This document shows, piece after piece, positions 19,193-28,651 of a DNA stretch of 61,196 nucleotides. The DNA lies in assembly GCF_003353015.1 (NCBI RefSeq), contig NZ_QREM01000008.1, positions 419,163 to 480,358 of the forward strand, in the 5' to 3' direction. Made by a program: the position numbers and the translations under genes. Numbering within the stretch: the stretch's first letter is position 1; each line of letters begins with the position of its first letter. This DNA comes from Xanthomonas arboricola. Lineage in GTDB: Bacteria; Pseudomonadota; Gammaproteobacteria; Xanthomonadales; Xanthomonadaceae. Under the pieces are notes generated by a model, which ran no database searches, was not told the origin of the DNA, and was given only the letters and a program-made list of their open reading frames with translations.

Positions 19193-20148
19193 CGAGTTCC
19201 CCTAGAACGTGGCTGGCGCTCTCCCTCGCGCCAGGCCAGCAACAATTCCGTCACTGCCAGATCGGCGCGGACGGTGGTGCGCAGCAGGTCGCGGGTGCGA
19301 TTGGCGGCGTCGAACCAGGTCGCCAGCTTGTGCAACCGCGATGGATCGGTCAAGCCGGCCGATGCCTGTGCCAACGCCAGGTCGGCCGCATGCCGCAAAC
19401 GCTGATCGCCCTGGCCGTCGTTGGTCCAGCGCTGCGCAACCTCTACCGCACTGGCGCGCCCGCTGGCGATCTGTTCCAGGTCCTGCGCCACCGCACGCCG
19501 CACCGCCAGGCCATCCTCGCGCAGCCACTGCGCCGCGAGTCCCGGATGACCGCGTGCGGCATCCAGCGCTTCCTGTGCAGCCCGCTCGTCGACGCCCTGC
19601 GACAGCAGCCAGGCCAGCGCCTCGTGCGCGGGCGGCAGCTTGAATTCCAGGCGCTGGCAGCGGCTGCGGATGGTCGCCGGCAAGCGCGCCGGCTGTGCGC
19701 TGATCAGCCACAGGTAGCGCCCCGGCGAGGGTTCTTCCAGCGTCTTGAGCAGCGCGTTGCAGGCAGCGCGATTGATCGCATCGGCCGGGTCGACGATCAC
19801 GATCTGGGCGATGCCGTACTGCGGGGTCAGCGAGAGCTTTTGCGAAATCTCGCGCACCTGCTCGATCACGATCTCGGTGCGCAGCTTGTCGCCGGTGCGG
19901 TTGGGGATGAACGAGATCAGCTGCAGGTCCGGGTGGGTCCCGGCGGCGATCAGCTGCCGGCTGCGCTGCGCCAGCGCCGGGTCCGGCGCGCTGGCCAGCA
20001 CGTGCTCGGCCAGCGCCAGGGCCACCGCACGCTTGCCCAGGCCATCCGGCCCGCAGATCAGCAGGCCGTGGCCGAGCCGGCCGGCGTCCAGCACCGCCAG
20101 CGTCTGGTCGTAGGCACGCTGCTGCCAGGGCGAGAACGCAGTGGTCAT
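19189..20148 (-). CDS. holB: DNA polymerase III subunit delta' (HolB)
   Basis: 319 aa. Clamp-loader subunit with the degenerate P-loop GPDGLGKRAVAL near residue 35 and the LKTLEEPSPG and SRCQRLEF stretches of delta'/gamma proteins. The four cysteines that bind zinc in E. coli delta' are absent: the segment between the P-loop and AGTHPDLQLI has none. Four-base overlaps with mltG upstream and pilZ downstream show tight coupling. Confidence 0.94.
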   Translation of the reverse strand: MTTAFSPWQQRAYDQTLAVLDAGRLGHGLLICGPDGLGKRAVALALAEHVLASAPDPALAQRSRQLIAAGTHPDLQLISFIPNRTGDKLRTEIVIEQVREISQKLSLTPQYGIAQIVIVDPADAINRAACNALLKTLEEPSPGRYLWLISAQPARLPATIRSRCQRLEFKLPPAHEALAWLLSQGVDERAAQEALDAARGHPGLAAQWLREDGLAVRRAVAQDLEQIASGRASAVEVAQRWTNDGQGDQRLRHAADLALAQASAGLTDPSRLHKLATWFDAANRTRDLLRTTVRADLAVTELLLAWREGERQPRSRGTR

Positions 20149-21209
20149 GGAGTGGGCTCCGGTTGTGGCAGGCGGCGACGCTGCAGGTAACGCGCCACCG
20201 CCGCGTTGTGTTCGGCCAGGGTGGCCGAGAACACATGCGCACCGGTGCCATCGCCGACCGCCACGAAGTACAGGGCATTCCCTGGTGCCGGACGCACTGC
20301 CGCCAGCAAGGCCTCGCGGCCGGGCATGGCGATCGGGGTCGGGGTCAGGCCGGTGCGGGTATAGGTGTTGTAGGGCGTATCGGTGGTCAGGTCGCGGCGG
20401 CGGATGTTGCCGTCGTAGCTACTGCCGATGCCGTAGATCACGGTGGGGTCGGTCTGCAGCTTCATGCCCAGCTGCAGGCGGCGCAGGAACACGCCGGCAA
20501 TCAGCGGACGCTCCGAGCCCAGCGCGGTTTCCTTTTCGATGATCGAGGCCAGGATCAACGCCTGTTCCGGCGAGCTGAGCGGCAGATCGGCAGCGCGCTG
20601 CGCCCAGGCCTGGGCCAGTGCGGTGTCCATCGCGAGGTGGGCGCGCTTGAGCACGTCCAGATCGCTGTCGCCGCGTTGGTAGAGATAGGTTTCCGGCAGG
20701 AAGCGCCCTTCCGGGTGCTGGTTGGCGAACCCCAGCCGCGCCATCAACGCCGCATCGTCCAGCGCAGCGATGGATTGGTGCAGCGGCGTGGCAGCGGCGA
20801 TCGCGGCGCGCAGCTGGCGGAAATTCCAGCCTTCCACGATGGTGAAGCGGTACTGGATTACCCGGCCCTGGCGCATGCGCTCGAGCAGCTCGCGCGGCGA
20901 CAGCGCCGGCGCCAGCGCGTATTCGCCCACCTTGAGCTTGCCGGCCGCGTCGACCTGGCGCGCGAGCAGCTGCCATTCCAGATCGGTGCCCTGCGCCACG
21001 CCGGCGGCGCGCAACTTGCGCAGCGTGGCCTTGAGCGAATCGCCGGGCGCGATCACCACGCTGGGCGCACTCGCGCTCACCGGCGTCTGAGCAAAGTGCA
21101 GGTAATGCCGCCATGCCACCAGCGCGGCAATCGCAAGTAGCGCTGCAAGCAGCAATGCCGTGCCCAGCACGGCCAGACATCCGCGTTTGCCAGTCACCGC
21201 CACACCCAC
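20145..21209 (-). CDS. mltG: Endolytic murein transglycosylase MltG
   Basis: About 354 aa from a GTG at 21209 (start uncertain; several GTGs follow). One N-terminal transmembrane helix (residues about 12-33), then the YceG/MltG periplasmic domain. The catalytic Glu is in SIIEKETALGSERPL. It cleaves nascent glycan strands and so sets their length. It lies between pabB and holB, a position usually shared with pabC and tmk in gammaproteobacteria; neither of those is here. Confidence 0.93.
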   Translation of the reverse strand: MGVAVTGKRGCLAVLGTALLLAALLAIAALVAWRHYLHFAQTPVSASAPSVVIAPGDSLKATLRKLRAAGVAQGTDLEWQLLARQVDAAGKLKVGEYALAPALSPRELLERMRQGRVIQYRFTIVEGWNFRQLRAAIAAATPLHQSIAALDDAALMARLGFANQHPEGRFLPETYLYQRGDSDLDVLKRAHLAMDTALAQAWAQRAADLPLSSPEQALILASIIEKETALGSERPLIAGVFLRRLQLGMKLQTDPTVIYGIGSSYDGNIRRRDLTTDTPYNTYTRTGLTPTPIAMPGREALLAAVRPAPGNALYFVAVGDGTGAHVFSATLAEHNAAVARYLQRRRLPQPEPTP

Positions 21210-21269
21210 CTCGTCATTGCTCCATCGCCGCGCAGGATACCGCGCACCGGTGATGTCCCGTTGAAGCGC

Positions 21270-22625
21270 TCATGTCCGCTCGATCGCGCGCAGCACGCCA
21301 CGCGCCTTGGCGCGAGTTTCGTCCAGCTCACGTTGCGGGTCCGAGTCCACCACGATGCCGGCCCCGGTGCGGAAGCAGACCTGGTTGCCGGCCACCTCGG
21401 CGGTGCGGATCAGGATGTTCAGGTCCATGTCGCCGTCGCGATTGAGCCAGCCGAACGCGCCGGTGTAGGCGCCCCGCGCGGTCTGCTCCAGCTCGGCGAT
21501 GATCTGCATGCAGCGCACCTTCGGGCAACCGGTGATGGTGCCGCCGGGAAAGACCGCGGCGATCACCTCGCCCGGGGTGACCTCGTCGCGCAGACGGCCA
21601 CGTACATTACTGACGATATGGTGCACATGCGCGTAGCTTTCCACGCCCATCAGCTCGTCCACCACCACCGTGCCCGGTGCGCAGATGCGTCCCAGGTCGT
21701 TGCGTTCCAGGTCGATCAGCATGACGTGCTCGGCGCGCTCCTTCGGATGGCCGACCAGTTCGCGGATGCGTGCGGCATCGTCGTCGCCGGCAAAGCGCGC
21801 GCGGGTGCCGGCGATCGGGCGCGTCTGCACCACATCGCCCTGCACCGACACCAGCCGCTCCGGCGAGGAACTCACCACCGCGCGTCCTGCCGCGACGAAC
21901 AGACCGGCAAACGGAGCGGGATTGGCCGCGCGCAGGCGCGCATGCAGCGCCGCCGGATCGACCGCCGCGGCAAACGCCGCGTGCCAGGCGCGCGAGATAT
22001 TGGCCTGGAACACATCGCCGGCGCGCAGATAATCGAGCACGCGCTCCACGGCAGCGGTGAAACGCTCCGGCGGATCTTCTTCGACAGCCACCGGCCCGGC
22101 CCACGCAGGCAACGGCGGCAACTCGGCGCAGGCGGCAATGTCCTCGACGATGCGGGCCAGCAGATCGGCGCGGCCCGGCTCGGCCAGCGCGATGCAGCGC
22201 CCTTCCACGCGGTCACGCAACACCGCCGCCGGCGCACGCAGGGCCAGCGCGCTCGGCAGGCGGTCGGTGCGCACAGGCAGCTGCAGGATTGGTTCGACCT
22301 GCGCGGCCAGTTCGTAATCCAGCAACACCGCCCAACCGCCACGAAACGGCCATGCGCTGCTCGCATCGCGCGGCACCCGTTCTGCGTGCCAGGCGGCGTC
22401 CAGCGCGTCCAGGAAATTGCTGTCGATCACCCGCCCATCGCCATCGCGCGTGCGCCCGTCCGGATCCAGCCGTAGGCTGGCGCCGTCTGCCAGCAACAGC
22501 ACGTCCCAGCGCCCGTGCTCGGTGCCGGAGGCGGTGGATTCCAGCAGCGCCGGATAGCGCTGCGGCGCCAGCCGGTGCAGCGCCAGCAGGTCGATGTCCG
22601 CGTGCAGTGATCGGGTGAGCGTCAT
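21270..22625 (-). CDS. pabB: Aminodeoxychorismate synthase component I (PabB-like)
   Basis: 451 aa from the ATG at 22625 (MTLTRSLHADIDLLAL). Chorismate-utilising enzyme: GDVFQANISRAW, LIDLERNDLGRI, and GGTITGCPKVRCMQ near the C-terminus are typical of the family. With PabA it makes 4-amino-4-deoxychorismate for folate synthesis. The active-site loop reads PIAGT, as in anthranilate synthase, instead of the PIKGT of E. coli PabB. Placement beside fabF and mltG favours PabB; the chemistry deserves checking. Confidence 0.82.
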   Translation of the reverse strand: MTLTRSLHADIDLLALHRLAPQRYPALLESTASGTEHGRWDVLLLADGASLRLDPDGRTRDGDGRVIDSNFLDALDAAWHAERVPRDASSAWPFRGGWAVLLDYELAAQVEPILQLPVRTDRLPSALALRAPAAVLRDRVEGRCIALAEPGRADLLARIVEDIAACAELPPLPAWAGPVAVEEDPPERFTAAVERVLDYLRAGDVFQANISRAWHAAFAAAVDPAALHARLRAANPAPFAGLFVAAGRAVVSSSPERLVSVQGDVVQTRPIAGTRARFAGDDDAARIRELVGHPKERAEHVMLIDLERNDLGRICAPGTVVVDELMGVESYAHVHHIVSNVRGRLRDEVTPGEVIAAVFPGGTITGCPKVRCMQIIAELEQTARGAYTGAFGWLNRDGDMDLNILIRTAEVAGNQVCFRTGAGIVVDSDPQRELDETRAKARGVLRAIERT

Positions 22626-22800
22626 CGGTCCGGGGTGGCGTGGGATACGAAAGCGCGCCACCCCTGAGAAAGGCGGCGCGCGCAATGACTGGATCAGGGA
22701 TATGTCGAACCGACACCGTCCACTGGCCGCACGCACGCAGCGCATGCGGCGGCCAGGGACTGTTGCATGATGCGCCGCGCGACAGCGCAGACGCGCCGGC

Positions 22801-24036
22801 TCAGACGCGCTTGAACACCAGCGTGCCGTTGGTGCCGCCGAAGCCGAAGCCGTTGGACATCACCGCGTCCACCTGCACTTCGCGTGCCACGTTCGGCACG
22901 TAGTCCAGGTCGCAGCCTTCGCCGGGCTCTTCCAGATTGATGGTCGGCGGGATGATGCCGGTGTGCAGCGCCATCACCGAGAAGATCGCTTCCACGCCGC
23001 CGGCCGCGCCGAGCAGATGGCCGGTCATCGACTTGGTCGAGCTGACCATGGTCTTGTAGGCGTGCTCGCCCAGCGCGCGCTTCATTGCCAGGGTTTCGGC
23101 CAGATCGCCCAGCGGCGTGGAGGTGCCGTGCGCGTTGAGATAACCGATCTGTTCGGGGTTGAGCCTGGCATCGCGCATGGCCGCGACCATGCTGCGCGCC
23201 GCGCCCTCGCCGTCCTCGCTGGGCGCGGTCATGTGGAAGGCATCGGAGCTGGCGCCGAAGCCGACCAGTTCGGCATAGATGCGCGCGCCACGCGCCTTGG
23301 CGTGTTCGTACTCTTCCAGCACCAGCACGCCGGCACCGTCGCCCAGCACGAAGCCGTCGCGCTGCTTGTCCCAGGGACGCGATGCAGCGGTGGGGTCGTC
23401 GTTGCGGGTGGACATCGCCTTCATTGCACAGAAGCCGCCGACCGAGCTCGGCGAGGAGCCGCGCTCGGCGCCGCCGGCCAGCATCACGTCGGCGTCGCCG
23501 TGCTGGATCATGCGCATCGCGGTGCCGATCGAATGGTTGGAGGTGGCGCAGGCCGACACCGCCGAGAAGGTCGGGCCCTTGAGGCCCTTGATCAGGCTCA
23601 CCTGGCCCGGCAGCATGTTGATGATGGTGCTGGGCACATAGAACGGCGAAATCTTGCGCGCACCGCCCTCGTGGAATTTGATGGTCTGCTCTTCGATACC
23701 GAGCAGCCCGCCGATGCCGGAGCCGAGAATGGCGCCAACGCGTTCGGCATTGCTTTCGTCGATTTCCAGGCCGGAATCGTCCAGCGCCATGAACGAGGCG
23801 CCGACACCGTAATGGATGAACGAATCCATCTTCTTGACGTCCTTGGCGGACACAAAAAGCGTGGGATCGAAATTCTTGATCTCGCCGGCGATCTTGGTGG
23901 TGAACTGCGAGGCATCGATCTGCGTGATCGGGCCGATGCCTGAGCGCCCGTGGATGATTCCATCCCAGCTGGTGGCCAGATCATTGCCCAGCGGCGACAC
24001 CATGCCCATGCCGGTAACGACAACACGACGACTCAT
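22801..24036 (-). CDS. fabF: 3-oxoacyl-ACP synthase II (FabF)
   Basis: 411 aa from the ATG at 24036, preceded by GAGGAG. Elongating condensing enzyme of fatty-acid synthesis. The Cys-His-His triad is visible: SAVSACATSNHSIG, NAHGTSTPLGD and GHLLGAAGG. The C-terminal NGFGFGGTNGTLVF is typical. It follows acpP in the same direction with a possible attenuator between them. Confidence 0.97.
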   Translation of the reverse strand: MSRRVVVTGMGMVSPLGNDLATSWDGIIHGRSGIGPITQIDASQFTTKIAGEIKNFDPTLFVSAKDVKKMDSFIHYGVGASFMALDDSGLEIDESNAERVGAILGSGIGGLLGIEEQTIKFHEGGARKISPFYVPSTIINMLPGQVSLIKGLKGPTFSAVSACATSNHSIGTAMRMIQHGDADVMLAGGAERGSSPSSVGGFCAMKAMSTRNDDPTAASRPWDKQRDGFVLGDGAGVLVLEEYEHAKARGARIYAELVGFGASSDAFHMTAPSEDGEGAARSMVAAMRDARLNPEQIGYLNAHGTSTPLGDLAETLAMKRALGEHAYKTMVSSTKSMTGHLLGAAGGVEAIFSVMALHTGIIPPTINLEEPGEGCDLDYVPNVAREVQVDAVMSNGFGFGGTNGTLVFKRV

Positions 24037-24091
24037 TGCAGATCTCCTCACCACGGAACGGACGGTGCTTGCGGTTTGCGGATGACGCTCG

Positions 24092-24119
24092 AAAAACACA
24101 GGGCCGCATCAGCGGCCCC
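24092..24119 (-). terminator. Possible attenuator between acpP and fabF
   Basis: Leftward strand: stem GGGCCGC-TGAT-GCGGCCC, then TGTG and five Ts. The T run is offset by four bases, so termination is probably partial, letting acpP be expressed above fabF. Confidence 0.6.
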
Positions 24120-24177
24120 ATGGAATGTCTGACGCAGCAACGGCTTGACGCACGCCGCCGCAGCCAGGAACAACGCA

Positions 24178-24417
24178 TCAGCTCTTGACGTGAGCCTTGA
24201 CGTAGTCGATCGCCTGCTGGACCGAGGTGATCTTCTCAGCCTCTTCGTCAGGGATCTCGCACTCGAACTCTTCTTCCAGCGCCATCACCAGCTCGACGGT
24301 GTCCAGCGAGTCGGCACCCAGGTCATCGACGAACGATGCGCTGGTGGTGACTTCCTCTTCCTTGACGCCGAGTTGTTCGACGACGATTTTCTTGACGCGT
24401 TCTTCGATGGTGCTCAT
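24178..24417 (-). CDS. acpP: Acyl carrier protein
   Basis: 79 aa, highly acidic, starting [20 protein letters not shown]. The phosphopantetheine attachment Ser is in [10 protein letters not shown]. It carries acyl chains for the Fab enzymes encoded around it. A strong terminator lies upstream of it, after fabG, so it probably has its own promoter. Confidence 0.98.
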   Translation of the reverse strand: MSTIEERVKKIVVEQLGVKEEEVTTSASFVDDLGADSLDTVELVMALEEEFECEIPDEEAEKITSVQQAIDYVKAHVKS

Positions 24418-24453
24418 TGGGGATATCGCTCCAGATGGAGTAGTGGTGGTACG

Positions 24454-24482
24454 AAAAAAACGCCATCGCCGCTGCGATGGCC
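24454..24482 (-). terminator. Rho-independent terminator after fabG
   Basis: Leftward strand: GCCATCGCAGCGGCGATGGC followed by seven Ts, 90 bases past the fabG stop and just before acpP. Confidence 0.88.
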
Positions 24483-24573
24483 GCGTTGGATAGTGTAGTG
24501 GAAGCGACCGAGCCTTGCATTGCATCACAATTCCCGGCCGATCAGCCACTTAGCGCCTCCCGGCGCCGCACGC

Positions 24574-25317
24574 TCACGGCATGTACATGCCGCCGTTGAC
24601 GTGCAGGGTCTCACCGGTGATGTAACCGGCACTCGGGCCGGCCAGGAACGCCACCGCGTTGGCGATGTCGTCCGGCTGGCCCAGGTGGCCCAGCGCGATC
24701 TGCTGCAGCAAGGCGGCCCTGGCCTCGTCCGGCAGCGCCTTGGTCATGTCGGTATCGATGAAGCCGGGTGCCACCACATTCACGGTGACCCCGCGCGAGC
24801 CGATCTCCTTGGCCAGCGACTTGGAGAACGCAATGATGCCGGCCTTGGCCGCGGCGTAGTTGGTCTGGCCGGGATTGCCGGTCACGCCCACCACCGAGGC
24901 GATGTTGACGATGCGGCCCTTGCGCGCCTTCATCATGCCGCGCATCACCGCCTTGGAGGTGCGGAACACGCTGGTCAGATTGGTGTCGATGATCGCCTGC
25001 CAGTCGTCGTCCTTCATCCGCATCAACAGGTTGTCGCGGGTGATGCCGGCGTTGTTGACCAGGATCGAGATCGGGCCGAATTCCTTGCCGATCGCATCGA
25101 TCAGGCCGTCGACCGCCGCCGCGTCGGTGACATCGAGCTCACGGCCGTGGCCGCCCTGGGCGGCCAGGCGCTCGCCGATCGCCGCAGCGCCGGAGGCAGA
25201 GGTCGCGGTGCCGATCACGGTGGCGCCCTGGGCGGCCAGCGTGACGGCGATGGCCGCGCCGATCCCGCGACTGGCGCCGGTGACGAGGGCGATCTCGCCC
25301 TGCAGGGGCTTGCTCAT
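24574..25317 (-). CDS. fabG: 3-oxoacyl-ACP reductase (FabG)
   Basis: 247 aa from the ATG at 25317 (MSKPLQGEIALVTGASRGIG). NADPH-dependent short-chain dehydrogenase of fatty-acid elongation. The Rossmann motif TGASRGIG, NNAG, and catalytic Tyr-Lys in TNYAAAKAGI are present. It follows fabD by 82 bp. Confidence 0.97.
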   Translation of the reverse strand: MSKPLQGEIALVTGASRGIGAAIAVTLAAQGATVIGTATSASGAAAIGERLAAQGGHGRELDVTDAAAVDGLIDAIGKEFGPISILVNNAGITRDNLLMRMKDDDWQAIIDTNLTSVFRTSKAVMRGMMKARKGRIVNIASVVGVTGNPGQTNYAAAKAGIIAFSKSLAKEIGSRGVTVNVVAPGFIDTDMTKALPDEARAALLQQIALGHLGQPDDIANAVAFLAGPSAGYITGETLHVNGGMYMP

Positions 25318-25399
25318 GAATGCTGTTCCTCGAGTGGGGAGGTCGCGACCGCAGCCGCGAACGGTGAGGGCTGCCGGCAGGGCCGGCAGGTGCGTCGAA

Positions 25400-26344
25400 T
25401 CAGTGCGTCCACGCCTCGATCGCGCCGGCATAATCGGCAGGCGTGGCCAGCGCACGGGCGTCCAGGCGCTTGTCGATACGCTTGATCAGCCCGCTCAGCA
25501 CCTTGCCGGGGCCGCATTCGGCGATCCGGGTGATGCCCTGGGCGGCCAATGCCTGCACGCAGCCGGTCCATTGCACCGGCAGGTACAGCTGCTCGGCCAG
25601 CGCCTGGCGAATCGCCTCGCTGCCGGTGTGCACCCGTGCATCGACGTTCTGCACCACCGGAATCTGCGGGGCGTGCCAGCTCAGGCCGGCCATTGCTTCG
25701 GCGAGCTGGTTGGCCGCATCGCGCATCAACGGCGTGTGCGAGGGCACGCTCACCGCCAGCTTGACTGCCTTGCGCACGCCGCGCTCGGCCAGCAAGGCCA
25801 GCGCGCGGTCCACCGCCGCCGCATCGCCGCCGATCACGATCTGGCCGGGCGAATTGAAATTGGCCGGCACCACCACCTGGCTGCCGGCCGCCTCGGCACA
25901 GACCTCCAGCACCAGCGCATCCTCGGCACCCAGCACCGCCGCCATCGCACCGACACCGGCCGGCGCGGCGGCCTGCATGAACTGACCACGCAGCCGCACC
26001 AGGTGCGCGCCGTCGTGCAGCGACAGCGCGCCGGCAGCGACCAGCGCGGTGTATTCGCCCAGGCTGTGCCCGGCCAGCACCGCCGGGCGCTGCCCGCGCT
26101 GCGCATTCCACAACCGCCACACCGCCACGCCCGCAGCCAGCAGGGCCGGCTGGGTGTATTCGGTGCGGTTGAGCATCTCTTCCGGGCCGCCCTGGGACAG
26201 GGCCCACAGGTCGACGCCGGCGCCCTCGGAGGCTTCGGCGAAGGTTTCGCGGATCTGCGGGTGCAGTTCGGACAGTTCGGCCAGCATGCCTAGGGACTGC
26301 GAGCCCTGGCCGGGAAACACGAAGGCGAGAGTGGATTCGGTCAC
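25400..26344 (-). CDS. fabD: Malonyl-CoA:ACP transacylase (FabD)
   Basis: 314 aa from a GTG at 26344 (VTESTLAFVFPGQGSQSLG); the frame remains open far upstream, so the start rests on homology. It transfers malonyl from CoA to ACP. GQGSQ, the nucleophile elbow GHSLGEY and the active-site His in VPSHTPLM are visible. Confidence 0.96.
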   Translation of the reverse strand: MTESTLAFVFPGQGSQSLGMLAELSELHPQIRETFAEASEGAGVDLWALSQGGPEEMLNRTEYTQPALLAAGVAVWRLWNAQRGQRPAVLAGHSLGEYTALVAAGALSLHDGAHLVRLRGQFMQAAAPAGVGAMAAVLGAEDALVLEVCAEAAGSQVVVPANFNSPGQIVIGGDAAAVDRALALLAERGVRKAVKLAVSVPSHTPLMRDAANQLAEAMAGLSWHAPQIPVVQNVDARVHTGSEAIRQALAEQLYLPVQWTGCVQALAAQGITRIAECGPGKVLSGLIKRIDKRLDARALATPADYAGAIEAWTH

Positions 26345-26448
26345 GCGTTGCTGCCTACAAAAATCGAGCCGGGATGATACGTGCGAAATCGTCCCGGCGT
26401 CTGTACTGCCGCGTATGCAAGGCCTGGCCAGCGCGACCGCCGGCACAC

Positions 26449-27231
26449 TTACAGCAAGACATCGAGCAGATCCATGTCGCCATCGGCGAGCCAGTCCACG
26501 CACATCACCAGCACCAGCACGACGCCGAGCGAGGTTGCCGCGCGGATGGCCAGGATGGCGCGCGCCAGCGCCGCGGCAGGGCGGCCCAGGCGGCCGGTGA
26601 GCTGCGCAAACCGCTGCAGGCGCCCGGTCACCGCATGCGCATGCGCCGCCACCGCCGGGCCGGCCGCATCGAAGGCGCCCGTCATCAACCGCTGCAGCAC
26701 CGCGCGGCGGCCGCGGTAGTACCTGGCTACGCCGTAGCCGAACACCAGCCAGTCGCGCGCCTGGGCCTGCGCCAGGTCCATCACTTCCAGCGGGTCTTCC
26801 TCGAAATCGATGAAGCCGACCGCCTGCCCGTCGAAGGTCATGTTGCGCGGCAGCGGCTGGCCGAAATACGCACCATCGCGGTGGGCAGCGGCAATGGCGG
26901 CCACTGCCAGCGCGATCAGGCGGTCGCGCCCGGGCGCGTCGGCCTCGCGCAGGCAGCTGGCAAAGGAGCGACCGTTGTCGCTGAGCAGCAGGGCCGCCTG
27001 CCCGCAACCGACCACGCGCGGCACATTGACCGCTTGCGCCTGCAGTTCGCCGAGCCGGCGCGCTTCCAGATCGCGCGCGGCATCGCCGCCACGATGCGGC
27101 GGTGGACGCAAGGCGTCCAGGCCCCAGCGGCAGGCGACGAAGTTGAGTACTCCAAGCGAGACCGCGCGGTTGTGGCGGCGGTACTGCTTCAGCCAGACGC
27201 GCTGTCCGGCGATGACGATGGGGTCTGCCAT
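26449..27231 (-). CDS. Kinase-fold (LPS/BUD32-like) protein
   Basis: 260 aa from the ATG at 27231 (MADPIVIAGQRVWLKQY). It has a kinase-like catalytic loop (AHRDGAYFGQPLPRNMTF) and a DFG-like FIDFEEDP, followed by a helical C-terminal region with one hydrophobic segment (SLGVVLVLVMCVDWL). This resembles small bacterial lipopolysaccharide/BUD32-type kinases. It sits between fabH and fabD in the fatty-acid cluster, which suggests a lipid or envelope substrate, but no substrate can be named. Confidence 0.7.
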   Translation of the reverse strand: MADPIVIAGQRVWLKQYRRHNRAVSLGVLNFVACRWGLDALRPPPHRGGDAARDLEARRLGELQAQAVNVPRVVGCGQAALLLSDNGRSFASCLREADAPGRDRLIALAVAAIAAAHRDGAYFGQPLPRNMTFDGQAVGFIDFEEDPLEVMDLAQAQARDWLVFGYGVARYYRGRRAVLQRLMTGAFDAAGPAVAAHAHAVTGRLQRFAQLTGRLGRPAAALARAILAIRAATSLGVVLVLVMCVDWLADGDMDLLDVLL

Positions 27232-27291
27232 GACGGGCCCGTCCCTGATGCTGCCAGGCAGCACCGACGGACGCGGCACTGCCTGCCGGAC

Positions 27292-28269
27292 TCAGTAGCG
27301 CAGCAGCGCCGAGCCCCAGGTAAATCCGCCGCCGAATGCTTCCAGCAGCAGCAATTGACCACGCTGCACGCGGCCGGAGCGCACCGCTTCGTCCAGCGCC
27401 AGCGGCACCGAGGCCGAGGAGGTATTGCCGTGGCGGTCCACGGTGACGACCACCTGCTCCATCGGCAGATCCAGCCGCCTGGCGGTGGCCTCGATGATGC
27501 GCAGGTTGGCCTGATGCGGGATCAGCCAGTCCAGGTCGTGCTTGTCGTAGCCATTGGCCGCCAGGGCCTCGTCGACCACCGAATCCAGCGCCTTGACTGC
27601 GTACTTGAACACGTCGTTGCCCTTCATCAGCAACGCGCCGCCGCCGTTCTTGCCTTCGCCAAAGCCCACCGAGACGCCAACCGGATCCCACAGCAGCTCC
27701 TTCTTGCTGCCGTCGGCATGCAGATGGGTGCTGAGGATGCCGGTTTCTTCGTCGGCCTTGAGCACGACCGCGCCAGCGCCGTCGCCGAACAGCACGCAGG
27801 TGGTGCGATCGGTCCAGTCGACGATGCGGGTCAGGGTTTCTGCGCCCACCACCAGCACGGTCTTGGCGTCGCCACTGCGCACGAACTTGTCGGCCACGCT
27901 GAGCGCATAGACAAAGCCAGAGCACGCCGCGTTGACGTCGAAGGCGCCGCAGCCGACATTGCCCAGCCGCGCCTGCAGCAGGCAGGCAGTGGACGGGAAA
28001 ATCAGGTCCGGGGTGGTGGTGCCGACAACGATCAAGTCGATCTCGTCGGCGGTGACGCCGGCCGCTTCCATCGCCTTCAGCGAGGCGAAATACGCCAGGT
28101 CGCTGGTGGTCTGGTCGTCGGCGACGATGTGACGCTCACGGATACCAGTGCGCGAGAAGATCCATTCATCGCTGGTGTCGACGATCTTGGACATGTCGTC
28201 GTTGGTCAACACCTTTTCGGGCAAATAGCTACCCGTGCCCGCGATTCTGGAATAGATCCGCTTGCTCAT
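27292..28269 (-). CDS. fabH: 3-oxoacyl-ACP synthase III (FabH)
   Basis: 325 aa. Initiating condensing enzyme (acyl-CoA plus malonyl-ACP). The catalytic Cys in [11 protein letters not shown], His in IPHQANLRI and Asn in [10 protein letters not shown] form the KASIII triad. It follows rpmF directly; the plsX gene found between these two in E. coli is missing here. Confidence 0.97.
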   Translation of the reverse strand: MSKRIYSRIAGTGSYLPEKVLTNDDMSKIVDTSDEWIFSRTGIRERHIVADDQTTSDLAYFASLKAMEAAGVTADEIDLIVVGTTTPDLIFPSTACLLQARLGNVGCGAFDVNAACSGFVYALSVADKFVRSGDAKTVLVVGAETLTRIVDWTDRTTCVLFGDGAGAVVLKADEETGILSTHLHADGSKKELLWDPVGVSVGFGEGKNGGGALLMKGNDVFKYAVKALDSVVDEALAANGYDKHDLDWLIPHQANLRIIEATARRLDLPMEQVVVTVDRHGNTSSASVPLALDEAVRSGRVQRGQLLLLEAFGGGFTWGSALLRY

Positions 28270-28359
28270 ACTGTTCCCTGTTGCAAGAGCCGCGGTGGTC
28301 GGCGGCTCCGGAAGAAGCGAGGGTCACCCGGCGGCGTCGAACGCACCGGGTGCCACGAA

Positions 28360-28554
28360 TCAATCTTCTTGGACGGCCGACGACTTGGTCGCAATCACCT
28401 TCTTGCCGCGGTAGTAACCGTCAGCAGTGATGTGGTGGCGCAGATGGATCTCGCCGCTGGTCGGATCGGTCGACAGCTGCTTGGCGGTCAGGGCATCGTG
28501 CGAACGACGCTGGCCGCGACGCGACGGGGTAACTCGGGATTTCTGCACAGCCAT
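28360..28554 (-). CDS. rpmF: Ribosomal protein L32
   Basis: 64 aa, very basic, starting [20 protein letters not shown]. Standard L32 of the large ribosomal subunit. No zinc cysteine pairs are present, so this is the Cys-minus form. It is in the conserved yceD-rpmF-fab order. Confidence 0.97.
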
Positions 28555-28651
28555 GGGATTGCTCCAACTTAAGTTCGATAACTTGTCTGTCGAGTCGAAC
28601 TGGACGCTTCACGCCCGCGCCGACCTGTCTTTCCGCCCTTCACAGCGGCGG

